In this document: positions 1 through 8,134 of the stretch, piece after piece
Position numbering within the stretch: position 1 is the stretch's first letter
Layout: each line of letters opens with the position of its first letter
Assembly (NCBI RefSeq): GCF_014982805.1
Contig: NZ_JADCKC010000001.1
Location: forward strand, 992,001 to 1,056,000
From: Gemmiger gallinarum
Lineage (GTDB): Bacteria > Bacillota > Clostridia > Oscillospirales > Ruminococcaceae
Reading direction: 5' to 3'
DNA length: 64,000 bases
The notes under the pieces: model-generated
Database searches by the model: none
What the model was told of the DNA's origin: nothing
The model's input: only the letters and a program-made list of their open reading frames with translations
Program-made: the position numbers and the translations under genes

Positions 1-2
1 TG

Positions 3-1358
3 AAGGCCCACTACAACAGCGAGTACTATCAATACGTGGTTTCCAGCTGCAAGGAAGAAAAGGCTGCCGCTCTGGCAAAGTACCAGGCTGCTGTCGCCCA
101 GCTGGAGAAAGATCACCAGGCCACGGTTGCCAAGCTGACCGACCAGCAGGAGATCAAGGACGAGAAATACGTCTACAAAAACCGTCTGTTTGACGCCAAG
201 ATGCAGCGCGACAAGGATCTGCAGGCTGTGAAAGACCGTCAGCACGCCGCTTTCGATTACAAGTATCACCTGATCGATATGTTGCGCCTGTCCAAGTTCA
301 CCGTCGCCGAGACGCTCTCTCAGCGCTGGGAAAACTACAAGTACACCTTTAACCGCCGCGACTTCCTTCTGCGCAACGGTCTGTACATCGCGATCATCGT
401 CATTTTCATCGCGCTGTGCATCATCACCCCCATCGTCAAGAACGTTCCGCTGCTCACCGTCAATAACGTTTTGAACATTCTGCAGCAGGCTTCGCCCCGT
501 ATGTTCCTGGCCCTGGGTGTTGCAGGCCTGATCCTTCTGGCCGGCACCGACCTGTCCATCGGCCGTATGGTCGGTATGGGCATGACCGCCGCCACCATCA
601 TCATGCACAAGGGTGTCAATACCGGCTCCGTGTTCGGCGTGACCTTTGACTTCACCGGTCTGCCGGTCATCGTCCGCGTGCTGCTGGCACTGGTCGTCTG
701 CATTATTCTGTGCACCATCTTCACCACCATCGCCGGTTTCTTCACCGCCAAGTTCAAGATGCATCCCTTCATCTCCACCATGGCCAACATGCTGGTCATC
801 TTCGGCCTGGTCACCTACTCCACCAAGGGCGTCTCCTTCGGCGGCATTGAGACCGACATCCCCAATATGATCATTCCCAAGATCGGCGGCTTCCCCACCA
901 TCATCCTGTGGGCCGTCGCGGCCGTTGTCATCGTCTGGTTCATCTGGAACAAGACCACCTTCGGCAAAAACCTCTTCGCAGTCGGCGGCAACTCTGAGGC
1001 TGCCGCAGTTTCCGGCATCTCGGTCTTCCGCGTCACCGTGGGTGCTTTCATCCTGGCCGGTATCCTCTACGGCTTCGGCTCCTGGCTGGAATGCATCCGT
1101 ATGGTGGGCTCCGGTTCCGCCGCTTACGGCCAGGGCTGGGAAATGGACGCCATCGCGGCCTGCGTTGTCGGCGGTGTCTCCTTCACCGGTGGTATCGGTA
1201 AGATCTCCGGCGTGGTCGTCGGTGTCTTCATCTTCACCGCTCTGACTTACTCCCTGACCACCCTGGGCATCGATACCAACCTCCAGTTCGTCTTCTCCGG
1301 TATCATCATCCTCGTGGCCGTCATGCTCGACTGCCTCAAGTACGTCCAGAAGAAGTAA
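3..1358 (+). CDS. mglC: Galactose/methyl galactoside ABC transporter permease MglC (5' partial)
   Basis: This is the membrane permease of a galactose/methyl-galactoside (or related monosaccharide) ABC importer, BPD_transp_2 family. The frame is open to the left edge of the window, so the true start lies outside. The first ~115 residues visible are charged, Lys/Glu/Gln/Ala-rich and heptad-like, which suggests a cytoplasmic coiled coil before the first membrane segment (from about residue 126). The core has the family motifs GTDLSIG and GGNSEAAAVSGI, then hydrophobic helices to the end. The coiled-coil extension is absent from the E. coli protein but I recall it from related gut Clostridia. The ATPase and sugar-binding protein genes would be expected upstream. 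Family call is firm; the exact sugar is inferred. Confidence 0.9.
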   Translation, partial: KAHYNSEYYQYVVSSCKEEKAAALAKYQAAVAQLEKDHQATVAKLTDQQEIKDEKYVYKNRLFDAKMQRDKDLQAVKDRQHAAFDYKYHLIDMLRLSKFTVAETLSQRWENYKYTFNRRDFLLRNGLYIAIIVIFIALCIITPIVKNVPLLTVNNVLNILQQASPRMFLALGVAGLILLAGTDLSIGRMVGMGMTAATIIMHKGVNTGSVFGVTFDFTGLPVIVRVLLALVVCIILCTIFTTIAGFFTAKFKMHPFISTMANMLVIFGLVTYSTKGVSFGGIETDIPNMIIPKIGGFPTIILWAVAAVVIVWFIWNKTTFGKNLFAVGGNSEAAAVSGISVFRVTVGAFILAGILYGFGSWLECIRMVGSGSAAYGQGWEMDAIAACVVGGVSFTGGIGKISGVVVGVFIFTALTYSLTTLGIDTNLQFVFSGIIILVAVMLDCLKYVQKK

Positions 1359-1377
1359 TTCCTTCTGTATCATTCAT

Positions 1378-1418
1378 CGCCGCCGCGGGCCGACAGCTGC
1401 CGTCCCGCGGCGGCTTTT
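1378..1418 (+). terminator. Intrinsic terminator after mglC
   Basis: A GC-rich stem of about 11 bp (GCCGCCGCGGG pairing with CCCGCGGCGG) is followed by TTTTT, 20 bases after the permease stop codon. Confidence 0.85.
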
Positions 1419-1486
1419 TGATCTCCCCGGAACGGCTGCTTCCCTCCCCTGCCGTTCTCATCCTCACACAAAAAGGAGAATCCATC

Positions 1487-1930
1487 ATGCTGCTGCGCCC
1501 TTACCGCACCGAGGACTGCCCTGCTCTGACCAAGCTGTTTTACCAGACCGTGCATACCGTAAACGCCAAGGATTATACCCCGCCCCAGCTGGATGCCTGG
1601 GCCGATGGTCACCCCGATCTGGCTGCCTGGGACCGCTCCCTGTCCGCCCACCTCAGCCTTGTGGCGGTCTGTGACGGTGTCATTGCCGGATTCGCCGACA
1701 TGGCACCGGACGGCTACCTGGACCGGCTGTATGTGCACAGGGATTTCCAGCGTCAGGGCATTGCCACCGCCCTGTGCGACGCCCTGGAACAGGCCGTTCC
1801 AGGCCCCTACGAGACCCACGCCTCCATCACGGCACGTCCCTTCTTTGAACAGCGCGGTTACCGGGTGGTGCGGCAACAGCAGGTCCTGCGCAAGGGAATT
1901 ATGCTGACCAACTACGTCATGCGCAAATAA
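1487..1930 (+). CDS. GNAT family N-acetyltransferase
   Basis: A 147-residue GCN5-related N-acetyltransferase that should transfer an acetyl group from acetyl-CoA to an unknown amine. The acetyl-CoA loop reads HRDFQRQGIATALCDALE (motif A, about residues 84-101), after a beta strand LDRLYV. The ATG at 1487 is preceded by AAAAGGAG at 8 bases; a longer frame from 1418 has no ribosome site and runs through the preceding spacer. It sits alone between two terminators, so context does not show the substrate. Its C-terminus (FFEQRGYRVVRQQ) fits the usual last strand of the fold. Confidence 0.88.
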   Translation: MLLRPYRTEDCPALTKLFYQTVHTVNAKDYTPPQLDAWADGHPDLAAWDRSLSAHLSLVAVCDGVIAGFADMAPDGYLDRLYVHRDFQRQGIATALCDALEQAVPGPYETHASITARPFFEQRGYRVVRQQQVLRKGIMLTNYVMRK

Positions 1931-1964
1931 GGCCGTTCTGTTCCATGCAGCCGTCACTCCCCTG

Positions 1965-2005
1965 CCCCGCGGCATTCCTTTGGGAAAAAGCCGCGGGGCT
2001 TTTTT
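1965..2005 (+). terminator. Intrinsic terminator after the GNAT gene
   Basis: The stem CCCCGCGGC/GCCGCGGGG with a 16-base loop is followed by a run of six T. Confidence 0.85.
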
Positions 2006-2152
2006 GCGCCGATTTTGCTTTTCCCTGGAGTAAAACGGCCAAACTTTCCGAAAGGGCTGCTGAAAAGAAAATCGGCTGATTTTTTCATTTGCTTTCATGC
2101 CGCATGGGCCGGATCATGCAAAATCGGCATGTCAGCGGCACAATTTTTACAG

Positions 2153-2181
2153 TTGCAAGCCTTCTCGTTTTCTTTTATACT
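2153..2181 (+). promoter_or_regulatory. Sigma-A type promoter for the rpiR-family gene
   Basis: TTGCAA (2153-2158) and TATACT (2176-2181) are separated by 17 bases, about 60 bases upstream of the start codon. Confidence 0.65.
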
Positions 2182-2241
2182 TAAAGTGAAAAACATTTCG
2201 GTTTTCCTGTCCGAAATCTTCCAAAAGAAAGGAGAAGCCCC

Positions 2242-3099
2242 ATGGCACTCCCTCTCAACGAAAGCTTCTGGCAGCTGCTGCGTTCCAAGCAGGACAGCCT
2301 GACCAAGTCCGGCCGCATCATTGCCGAATACCTGTCCCAGAACGCTCAGCAGGCACAGTACTGGTCCATCTCGGTGCTGGCCAGCCAATGCGGCGTGGCC
2401 GAGGCCACCATTTCCCGCTTTTGCCGCGCCCTGGGCTTTGACAGCTACAACGAAATGCGCATTGCCCTGGCCCGCGCCAACGCCTCCGTCGATCCGCCTG
2501 TAGGGGAGGCTCTTGCTCCGGGGGTGAATACCTCCACCCTCTGCCGCCATGCCGGCGCCCTGGCCGTCAAAGCCATCAACGACGCATCCTCCGCCATGGC
2601 TCCCGAGGCCGTTGACCGTGCGGCAGCCCTTCTGCAGCGGGCCAAGCAGGTATTCTGTTTTGGTCAGGGCAGCAGCCAGCTGCTGGCCAACGATATCTGG
2701 GCCAGGTTTTCCACCCTGTCCACCAAGTTTCACACCGCCGGAGACAACCACATGCAGGCCATCACCGCCAGTCTTATGGCACCGGAGGATGTCATTTTCT
2801 TTGTCTCCTACTCCGGCGCCACCCGGGATATGATGGAGACCCTCCGGCTGGCCAAAGCCAACGGAGCATCGGTCATCCTGCTGACCCACGGCCCCAATGT
2901 GCCGGGCGCCGCCCTCGCCGATGTGGTGCTGCCCTGCGGCGACGTGCAAAGCCCCCTGGACGGCGGCAGCCTGCCCGCAAAAATCGCCATGCTCTTTGCC
3001 GCCGAGGTCCTGGTGCTGCGCTACACCGTGGACAACCAGGAACTGGCTTCCATCGCTCAGGTGCGCACCAAACGTGCCCTTGCCCCCAAACAGCTCTGA
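2242..3099 (+). CDS. MurR/RpiR family transcriptional regulator (HTH + SIS)
   Basis: A 285-residue sugar-phosphate responsive regulator. The N-terminal RpiR helix-turn-helix covers about residues 1-78, with the recognition segment GVAEATISRFCRALGF. The SIS (sugar isomerase) domain follows from about residue 105, with FGQGSSQLLAND and the phosphosugar-binding stretch VSYSGATRDMMETL. The ATG at 2242 has AAAGGAGAAG just upstream and a good promoter 60 bases before. Such proteins usually control amino-sugar or sugar-acid genes, but the adjacent genes run convergently and give no clear target. It ends at a shared two-way terminator. Confidence 0.9.
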   Translation: MALPLNESFWQLLRSKQDSLTKSGRIIAEYLSQNAQQAQYWSISVLASQCGVAEATISRFCRALGFDSYNEMRIALARANASVDPPVGEALAPGVNTSTLCRHAGALAVKAINDASSAMAPEAVDRAAALLQRAKQVFCFGQGSSQLLANDIWARFSTLSTKFHTAGDNHMQAITASLMAPEDVIFFVSYSGATRDMMETLRLAKANGASVILLTHGPNVPGAALADVVLPCGDVQSPLDGGSLPAKIAMLFAAEVLVLRYTVDNQELASIAQVRTKRALAPKQL

Positions 3100-3124
3100 A
3101 CCATCCGCATTGCCGCAAACAGCA

Positions 3125-3173
3125 AACAGCCCGCGGGCCTCTCCTTGTGGAGAAGTCCGCGGGCTGTTGTTTT
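3125..3173. terminator. Bidirectional terminator between convergent genes
   Basis: The stem AACAGCCCGCGGGC pairs with GTCCGCGGGCTGTT around a small internal hairpin. It is followed by GTTTT on the plus strand and by TTTGCTGTTT on the minus strand, so it can serve both the rpiR-like gene and the dehydratase-activase operon. Confidence 0.8.
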
Positions 3174-3194
3174 GATGTACAGGAATTTTCCGGC

Positions 3195-4148
3195 TTACGG
3201 AATGCGGATGGCGCCGCGCTCGCAGCGGTTGCCCCAGGCGTCGATGAGCTTGCCGTCCCGGTAGACAAGGATACGCTCGCAGTTGTTGGCGCACTGGCCG
3301 CAGTTGCTGGCCCGGGTCACGAATTCCATATCCGCCACGTCGGCGTTGAAGGGTGCCTCATGGCCGCTGCGGCGGGCCAGGATCGCCACGCCGTATGCTC
3401 CCATGAGGTGGCCGTTGGGGTCCACGATGACCGGCAGACCGGTCTCCTTCTCAAAGGCGGCACGCACACCGGCGTTTTTGGAGACACCGCCCTGGAAGAC
3501 CACGGGGCCCACGATTTTTTTGCCCTTACCCACGTTGTTAAGGTAGTTGACCACAACGGCGCGGCAGAGACCTGCAATGATATCGGTCTTGCTGTAGCCG
3601 ATCTGTGCCTTGTGGACCAGGTCGCTCTCGGCAAAGACGGTGCAGCGGGCAGCGATGGACGCAGGGTTCTTGGACTGGAGGGCGATCTCGCCGAAGTCCT
3701 CCACAGCCACACCCAGACGCCGGGCCTGGCTGGACAGGAAGGAGCCGGTGCCTGCGGCGCACAGGGTGTTCATGGCGTAGTCCACCACAACTCCGTTTTC
3801 GATCAGAATGATTTTGGAATCCTGACCGCCGATTTCAAAGATAGTGCGGACATCAGGATACAGGGTGGTGGTGCCGATGGCATGTGCCGTGATCTCGTTT
3901 TTGACCACCACTGCGCCCAGCATGGTGCCCACCAGCTTGCGGGCACTGCCGGTGGTGCCTGCCGCCACGATCTGATAGCGGGAGGCATCCAGCTGCTTTT
4001 CCAGCGACCGGGCCAGACGCTTGGTAGCCCCGATGGGGTCGCCCTCGGTCCAGAGATAATCGCTGGCAAGAATATGATTGTCGGTGTCGAGCACCACGCC
4101 CTTGGTGGAGATGGAGCCGATGTCAACGCCAAGATATGCTTTTTCCAT
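3195..4148 (-). CDS. Acyl-CoA dehydratase activase (BadF/BadG/BcrA/BcrD ATPase family)
   Basis: A 317-residue ASKHA-fold ATPase of the HgdC/BadF family, which in known systems uses ATP and a bridging [4Fe-4S] cluster to fire one electron into a 2-hydroxyacyl-CoA dehydratase. The phosphate-1 loop is LGVDIGSISTKG at the N-terminus. The two cluster cysteines of the family are present as CAAGTG (Cys130) and RCTVFAESD (Cys169). The tail adds a second Cys-rich patch, CGQCANNC, not needed in minimal activases. The ATG at 4148 was chosen because it starts the fold directly; the longer frame adds an unrelated leader. It is the last of three same-strand genes, and the true substrate is not evident. Confidence 0.88.
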   Translation of the reverse strand: MEKAYLGVDIGSISTKGVVLDTDNHILASDYLWTEGDPIGATKRLARSLEKQLDASRYQIVAAGTTGSARKLVGTMLGAVVVKNEITAHAIGTTTLYPDVRTIFEIGGQDSKIILIENGVVVDYAMNTLCAAGTGSFLSSQARRLGVAVEDFGEIALQSKNPASIAARCTVFAESDLVHKAQIGYSKTDIIAGLCRAVVVNYLNNVGKGKKIVGPVVFQGGVSKNAGVRAAFEKETGLPVIVDPNGHLMGAYGVAILARRSGHEAPFNADVADMEFVTRASNCGQCANNCERILVYRDGKLIDAWGNRCERGAIRIP

Positions 4149-4226
4149 ACTCAGGTATTCCCTCTTCTTTTTGGTTCCGCCCATGCACCGCAAAGGCGAA
4201 AGCAATTGCTGATAACTTCCTCAATC

Positions 4227-5324
4227 TCACTTGCGGGCCTGCTTGCGCATGGAGATCATGTCGTAAAAGGCCTCCAGGCGGGTGTTCAGCCCGGTCTCGC
4301 TGGTCTGGGTATCGAAGCTCAGATACAGGATGGGCACATGATAATCCGCGCTGATGTTCTGCAATGCCGGGATCGCATCGATCTCGGGGGTGCATCCCGC
4401 CGACTTGACGTGGATGATGCCGTCAAAGCCGGACTTGGCATAGTGCAGCGCGGCATCGATGGTGGCCATGGCCGTGGCGCCCATGTTGTAATGGGCATAC
4501 TCCTTGATGCGGGGCAGCATCTTGCGGCTGCGGTAGTGGTACATGCAGTTGGTCATGTCCATCCAGCGGTCCACCAGCACCCCCATATGGGCCAGTTCAT
4601 ACTCAATATCATGGTTGGAGAAGGGGTCCATGATGGTGAAGAACTCGCCCACCACGCCTACGCGGATGGGGTGTTTGGGCATGTTGACCTTCTGGTTTTC
4701 CAGCATACGCACCGTAGCCTTGCGCAGAAGTTCGATCTGCTTGATGCCGTCTGCCATGCGCAGCTGTTTGAGCCAGTTGGTGCGGATGGCGTCCATGGCC
4801 CGGGGGTCCTCTGCAAAGCCGATGCGCCGCCGGAACAAAGCATCCACCTCGTCGATGGCGTTGACCATACGCACCGTCTCCACGGCGGCCGCCGTGAACC
4901 GCTTGATGTCCAGATCGGGTTTCAGCTCACGGAACTCATCCACAAAGGTCTTGGGGCGGCTGAAATCGCACTCGGCAAAGTTGACGAACCGGACATCTTT
5001 GCCCATGTCCCGCAGGATCTGCTCATGGAGTTCTCCATAATACCCCAGGCGGCAGGTTCCGCCGGTCTGGATCAGGGTGTCCGCCCCCGCGTCGATACAC
5101 TCCAGAAAACAGCCCAGATTGAGCTTGAAGGGCGCACAAACCGAGTCCGGTGCATAGCGCGCCCCCAGCTCCAGGGTATGGCGGGTCATACGGGGCGGCA
5201 TCACATAGGTCATGCCCAGCCCCTTCTGGATCAGATGCTCCATGGCAATGCCGTAGTTGCCGAACTGCGGAAAGCTGATCTTGCTGTCCGGCGGCAGCGG
5301 CTGCCGGTATTTGCTCACAGGCAT
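4227..5324 (-). CDS. 2-hydroxyacyl-CoA dehydratase/activase-related protein (COG3581-like)
   Basis: A 365-residue protein of the uncharacterised family that travels with BadF-type activases and is related to the 2-hydroxyacyl-CoA dehydratase (HgdB) fold. Recognisable features are GGTCRLGYYGE (about residues 87-97), Cys residues that could hold an iron-sulfur cluster (GARYAPDSVC, LGCFLECIDAG), and the late SAGCTPEIDAIPAL segment. The ATG at 5324 lies inside the end of the preceding gene (10-base overlap) behind GAAAGGA, which indicates translational coupling. The gene to its 3' side (the activase) is 78 bases away. Substrate unknown; a role as electron-accepting partner is inferred from context. 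Confidence 0.8.
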   Translation of the reverse strand: MPVSKYRQPLPPDSKISFPQFGNYGIAMEHLIQKGLGMTYVMPPRMTRHTLELGARYAPDSVCAPFKLNLGCFLECIDAGADTLIQTGGTCRLGYYGELHEQILRDMGKDVRFVNFAECDFSRPKTFVDEFRELKPDLDIKRFTAAAVETVRMVNAIDEVDALFRRRIGFAEDPRAMDAIRTNWLKQLRMADGIKQIELLRKATVRMLENQKVNMPKHPIRVGVVGEFFTIMDPFSNHDIEYELAHMGVLVDRWMDMTNCMYHYRSRKMLPRIKEYAHYNMGATAMATIDAALHYAKSGFDGIIHVKSAGCTPEIDAIPALQNISADYHVPILYLSFDTQTSETGLNTRLEAFYDMISMRKQARK

Positions 5325-6238
5325 ACCGTACCATCCTTTCTCAGGTGCAGGATATCCACAAAGCTTTCAATGCGGGTCTCCATGCCTGCGGTACCGTCCT
5401 GGCCGTCCAGCGTCATGGTCAGGATGGGAATGTTTTTCAGGCGGCGGTTCATGATCTCATCGGTCATGGAGTCGGGCCCGCAGGAAAAAGAGGACAGCAG
5501 CACAATACCGTCCACCTTGTTCCGCAGCTGCACCGCCGCGCCGGCCAGTTCCCGGTTGACCATCCAGGGCATGGTGTCGGTGAGTTCACTGCCCGACTGC
5601 CATGCGCTCTCCCGTTCCACCCAGTCGGAAGGAATGGGCAGCGCATGGTTGGCGCGGATGGCGTCCATGACCGGACGGCCAATGTAATCGTCGTAAATGT
5701 TGTAGGCGTGGCCGGATACCAGAACCTTCAGGTCGTCCTTTGCCAGGGCGGTCTCCAGCTTGCGGGTGTTGTCGGCCTGGATCTGCTGCTCTGCCTGTTT
5801 GGCCAGCAGATAGGCATTGAAGACCTGTTGCTTTTTGAAGCCCAGCTTTTTGCCCAGTTCGGCAAAGGCCTTCATCTCGCTGCTGCCGCCGCGCACTGCA
5901 ATGTCGCAGGTAACCAGGCGCACATCCTCGGTGCGGAAGGTGTTATACACCACATCGGGCAGCGCCCGGAATTTCAGGCAGAACTCCTTGTCACGTCCCA
6001 TATCCGCCATGCGGGGCACAAAGATCAGATCGCACTTTCCGATCAGCCAGGCCACATGTCCCAGGTAGATCTTGGCAGAAAGGCAGCTTTCATCAATGGC
6101 ATAGTGGATGCCGCTCTGCAAAATAGCCCGGTCGGTTTTGGGGCTGACCACCACTTCACATCCCAGCGAGGAGAAAAATGTTTTCCACAGCGCGCCATAG
6201 CGGTAATAGTACAGGGCGCGCGGAATCCCGATTCTCAA
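5315..6238 (-). CDS. Acyl-CoA dehydratase activase-related protein (DUF2229/COG3580-like)
   Basis: A 307-residue member of the DUF2229 family found beside BadF-type activases. The N-terminus reads RIGIPRALYYYRYGALW, followed by IDESCLSAKIYLGH, and the C-terminal part has LSSFSCGPDSM, so conserved cysteines are spread along the chain. The start is a TTG at 6238 placed five bases after AAAGGAGGG; no ATG in the longer frame has a ribosome site. It is the first gene of a three-gene operon with coupled overlap to the next. In some genomes these pieces are fused into one long protein; here they are separate. The reaction is unknown. Confidence 0.8.
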   Translation of the reverse strand: MRIGIPRALYYYRYGALWKTFFSSLGCEVVVSPKTDRAILQSGIHYAIDESCLSAKIYLGHVAWLIGKCDLIFVPRMADMGRDKEFCLKFRALPDVVYNTFRTEDVRLVTCDIAVRGGSSEMKAFAELGKKLGFKKQQVFNAYLLAKQAEQQIQADNTRKLETALAKDDLKVLVSGHAYNIYDDYIGRPVMDAIRANHALPIPSDWVERESAWQSGSELTDTMPWMVNRELAGAAVQLRNKVDGIVLLSSFSCGPDSMTDEIMNRRLKNIPILTMTLDGQDGTAGMETRIESFVDILHLRKDGTVCL

Positions 6239-6339
6239 ACGGCTCCCTCCTTTGTTCGGGGTATCACCGGCAGAGAGTCGAACGTCCCCCCTGCCGCGTT
6301 TTTTTGCTTCTTCGGGCTGCGTATGCAGCACAGATTTGT

Positions 6340-6348
6340 ATTATATCA
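6340..6348 (-). promoter_or_regulatory. Extended -10 promoter for the three-gene dehydratase-activase operon
   Basis: On the minus strand the sequence TGATATAAT gives a TGn extension plus a perfect -10 box, about 100 bases upstream of the TTG start. The -35 region is T/A-rich without a good hexamer. Confidence 0.6.
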
Positions 6349-6455
6349 CTTTTTTATTTCAAAGTCTTTATCAAAATTTGCTCTTACTCCCAATTATTTC
6401 TTGAAATTAGTACAAAAGCCTGAATTTGTTTCAATATTTTCCCGGCAAACAGCAT

Positions 6456-6495
6456 CCCCCGGGGCACAGCCGATGTCCGGCCGTGTCCCCGGGGG
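6456..6495 (-). terminator. Probable terminator hairpin after the MATE gene
   Basis: CCCCCGGGG pairs with CCCCGGGGG across a loop of about 20 bases, 15 bases past the MATE stop codon on the minus strand. The trailing T-run is poor, so this is a tentative call. Confidence 0.4.
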
Positions 6496-6510
6496 AAGAA
6501 AAATTTGCTG

Positions 6511-7872
6511 TTATTCTGCGGCTTTGTCCCTCGGCAGTTTTCGGAAGAACACCGCCATGGGCAAGCATCCCGTCAGGTCGGCGATGGCCCAGCCGATGGG
6601 AATGGACACCCAGATCCCCGCCGCGCCCAATGCCGGAATGGCAGACAGGGCATAGGCCAATACTACACGCAGCCCCAGAGAAATCACCGTCAGCACCACC
6701 GACATGCCGGGGCGCTCAATGGCCCGGTAGAAACCGTAGAGCAGAAACAGCAGGGCGATCAGGCAGTAGAAAGCCCCCTCGGTGCGCAGATACTGCACGC
6801 CGATCCCCAGAATGCCCGTTTCCTCCGGCTGCACGAAGATCAGCATGAGCGGCTGGGCAAAGACAAACACCACCGCGCTCACCGCCGCCCCGAACAGCAT
6901 GCTGGTCAGGATGGCGCTGCGGGTCCCCCGGCGAATTCGGTCATGCCGGCCCGCGCCATAGTTCTGGGCAATGAAGGTGGAGAAGGCATTGCCGAAATCC
7001 TGCACCGGCATATAGGCGAAGGAGTCGATCTTGACCGCCGCCGCAAATGCCGCCATGACTTCGGCCCCGAAGCTGTTGACCCGGCCCTGGACCATCAGAA
7101 TGCCGAAGTTCATAATGGACTGCTGGGCCCCCGTCACAAAAGACAGACGGAACACATGGCCCGCACAGGCCTTGTCCCAGCGCATGTCCCTGCGCCGCAC
7201 CCGCAGGTCGGGGCGGGTCAGAAGGGCATAGGCGCACAGACCAAGCCCCGACAGCCACTGGGCAATGACCGTCGCCCATGCCGCACCGGCGACCCCGGCA
7301 TTGAGCCCCAGCACAAAGGCAATGTCCAGCACAATGTTGAGGAGGGCTGCCGCCCCCAGAAAAACCAGCGGCCGCACCGAGTCCCCCACTGCCCGCAGCA
7401 GGCAGGCATAATAATTGTAGAAAAAAGTCCCGCCGATCCCCAGGAAAATCACCACCAGATAATCCCGCATCAGGTCCCAGATTTCCGCGGGGACCTGCAG
7501 CAGCGCGAGAATGGGATCGGTCAGGGTAAAGGTTCCGATGTTGAGCACCAGCGCCGTCAGCCCGATCATGCAGAAGGAGAGAAAAACCTCCCGCCGCATA
7601 CGGTCCTGTTCTCCCCGTCCGAAGGAGATGGACACCGCCACTCCGCTGCCCATGGACAGTCCCAGCAGAATGGAGGTCAGAAAGGTCATGAGGGTGTAGG
7701 CGGACCCTACCGCCGCCAGGGCATTGGCGCCCACGAACCGGCCTACAATGAGGGTATCCGCAATATTATACAGCTGCTGCAGCAGATCTCCCAGCATCAT
7801 GGGAAGGGCAAACCGCAGCAGCGTGGAGGTGATGGGCCCGCTGGTCAGCGAGCGCGCTGCTCCGCCGCTCAC
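6511..7872 (-). CDS. MATE family efflux transporter
   Basis: A 453-residue multidrug and toxin extrusion (MATE) antiporter with about 12 membrane helices in two six-helix halves. It should exchange Na+ or H+ for an organic cation or drug. Family features are LLRFALPMMLGDLLQQLYN at the start, the VGANALAAVG stretch in the first half, and FIAQNYGAG near the middle. I chose the GTG at 7872, seven bases after GGGAGG; the GTG at 7878 sits almost on the ribosome site. The start overlaps the stop of a possible 18-codon leader (TGA within GTGA). The regulator is not evident nearby. Confidence 0.9.
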   Translation of the reverse strand: MSGGAARSLTSGPITSTLLRFALPMMLGDLLQQLYNIADTLIVGRFVGANALAAVGSAYTLMTFLTSILLGLSMGSGVAVSISFGRGEQDRMRREVFLSFCMIGLTALVLNIGTFTLTDPILALLQVPAEIWDLMRDYLVVIFLGIGGTFFYNYYACLLRAVGDSVRPLVFLGAAALLNIVLDIAFVLGLNAGVAGAAWATVIAQWLSGLGLCAYALLTRPDLRVRRRDMRWDKACAGHVFRLSFVTGAQQSIMNFGILMVQGRVNSFGAEVMAAFAAAVKIDSFAYMPVQDFGNAFSTFIAQNYGAGRHDRIRRGTRSAILTSMLFGAAVSAVVFVFAQPLMLIFVQPEETGILGIGVQYLRTEGAFYCLIALLFLLYGFYRAIERPGMSVVLTVISLGLRVVLAYALSAIPALGAAGIWVSIPIGWAIADLTGCLPMAVFFRKLPRDKAAE

Positions 7873-7925
7873 AGGCACACCTCCCGCCCTGTGGGGCTGT
7901 TGTTTTGCGTTGCTGCGCCATTCAT
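7869..7925 (-). CDS. Possible 18-residue leader peptide coupled to the MATE gene
   Basis: An ATG at 7925 lies ten bases after GAGGAGG and opens 18 codons (MNGAATQNNSPTGREVCL) that end in a TGA overlapping the GTG start of the transporter. Such an arrangement would couple transporter translation to reading of the short frame, as in leader peptides of drug-export genes. There is no homology support for so short a peptide. A shifted N-terminal extension of the transporter is the alternative reading. Confidence 0.4.
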   Translation of the reverse strand: MNGAATQNNSPTGREVCL

Positions 7926-8059
7926 CTGCGCGGCACCTCCTCTTTTATATGGTCGTTGTCCGGCCTGTTGGGGACGGTTCCGCCGTCCCGGCCGACTTCT
8001 ATCATAGGCCCTGCCGACGGCTTTCGCAAGAGGAGGGGCGTCTGTCACAGATTTTTTTC

Positions 8060-8088
8060 TTGCCAGAAAATAGCATTTCCTATATACT
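8060..8088 (+). promoter_or_regulatory. Sigma-A promoter for the cyclase-family gene
   Basis: TTGCCA (8060-8065) and TATACT (8083-8088) are 17 bases apart, about 45 bases upstream of the ATG. Confidence 0.75.
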
Positions 8089-8134
8089 GAAAATCACATC
8101 CGGCAAAATCAATCGAAAAATGGAGGGTTTTATC

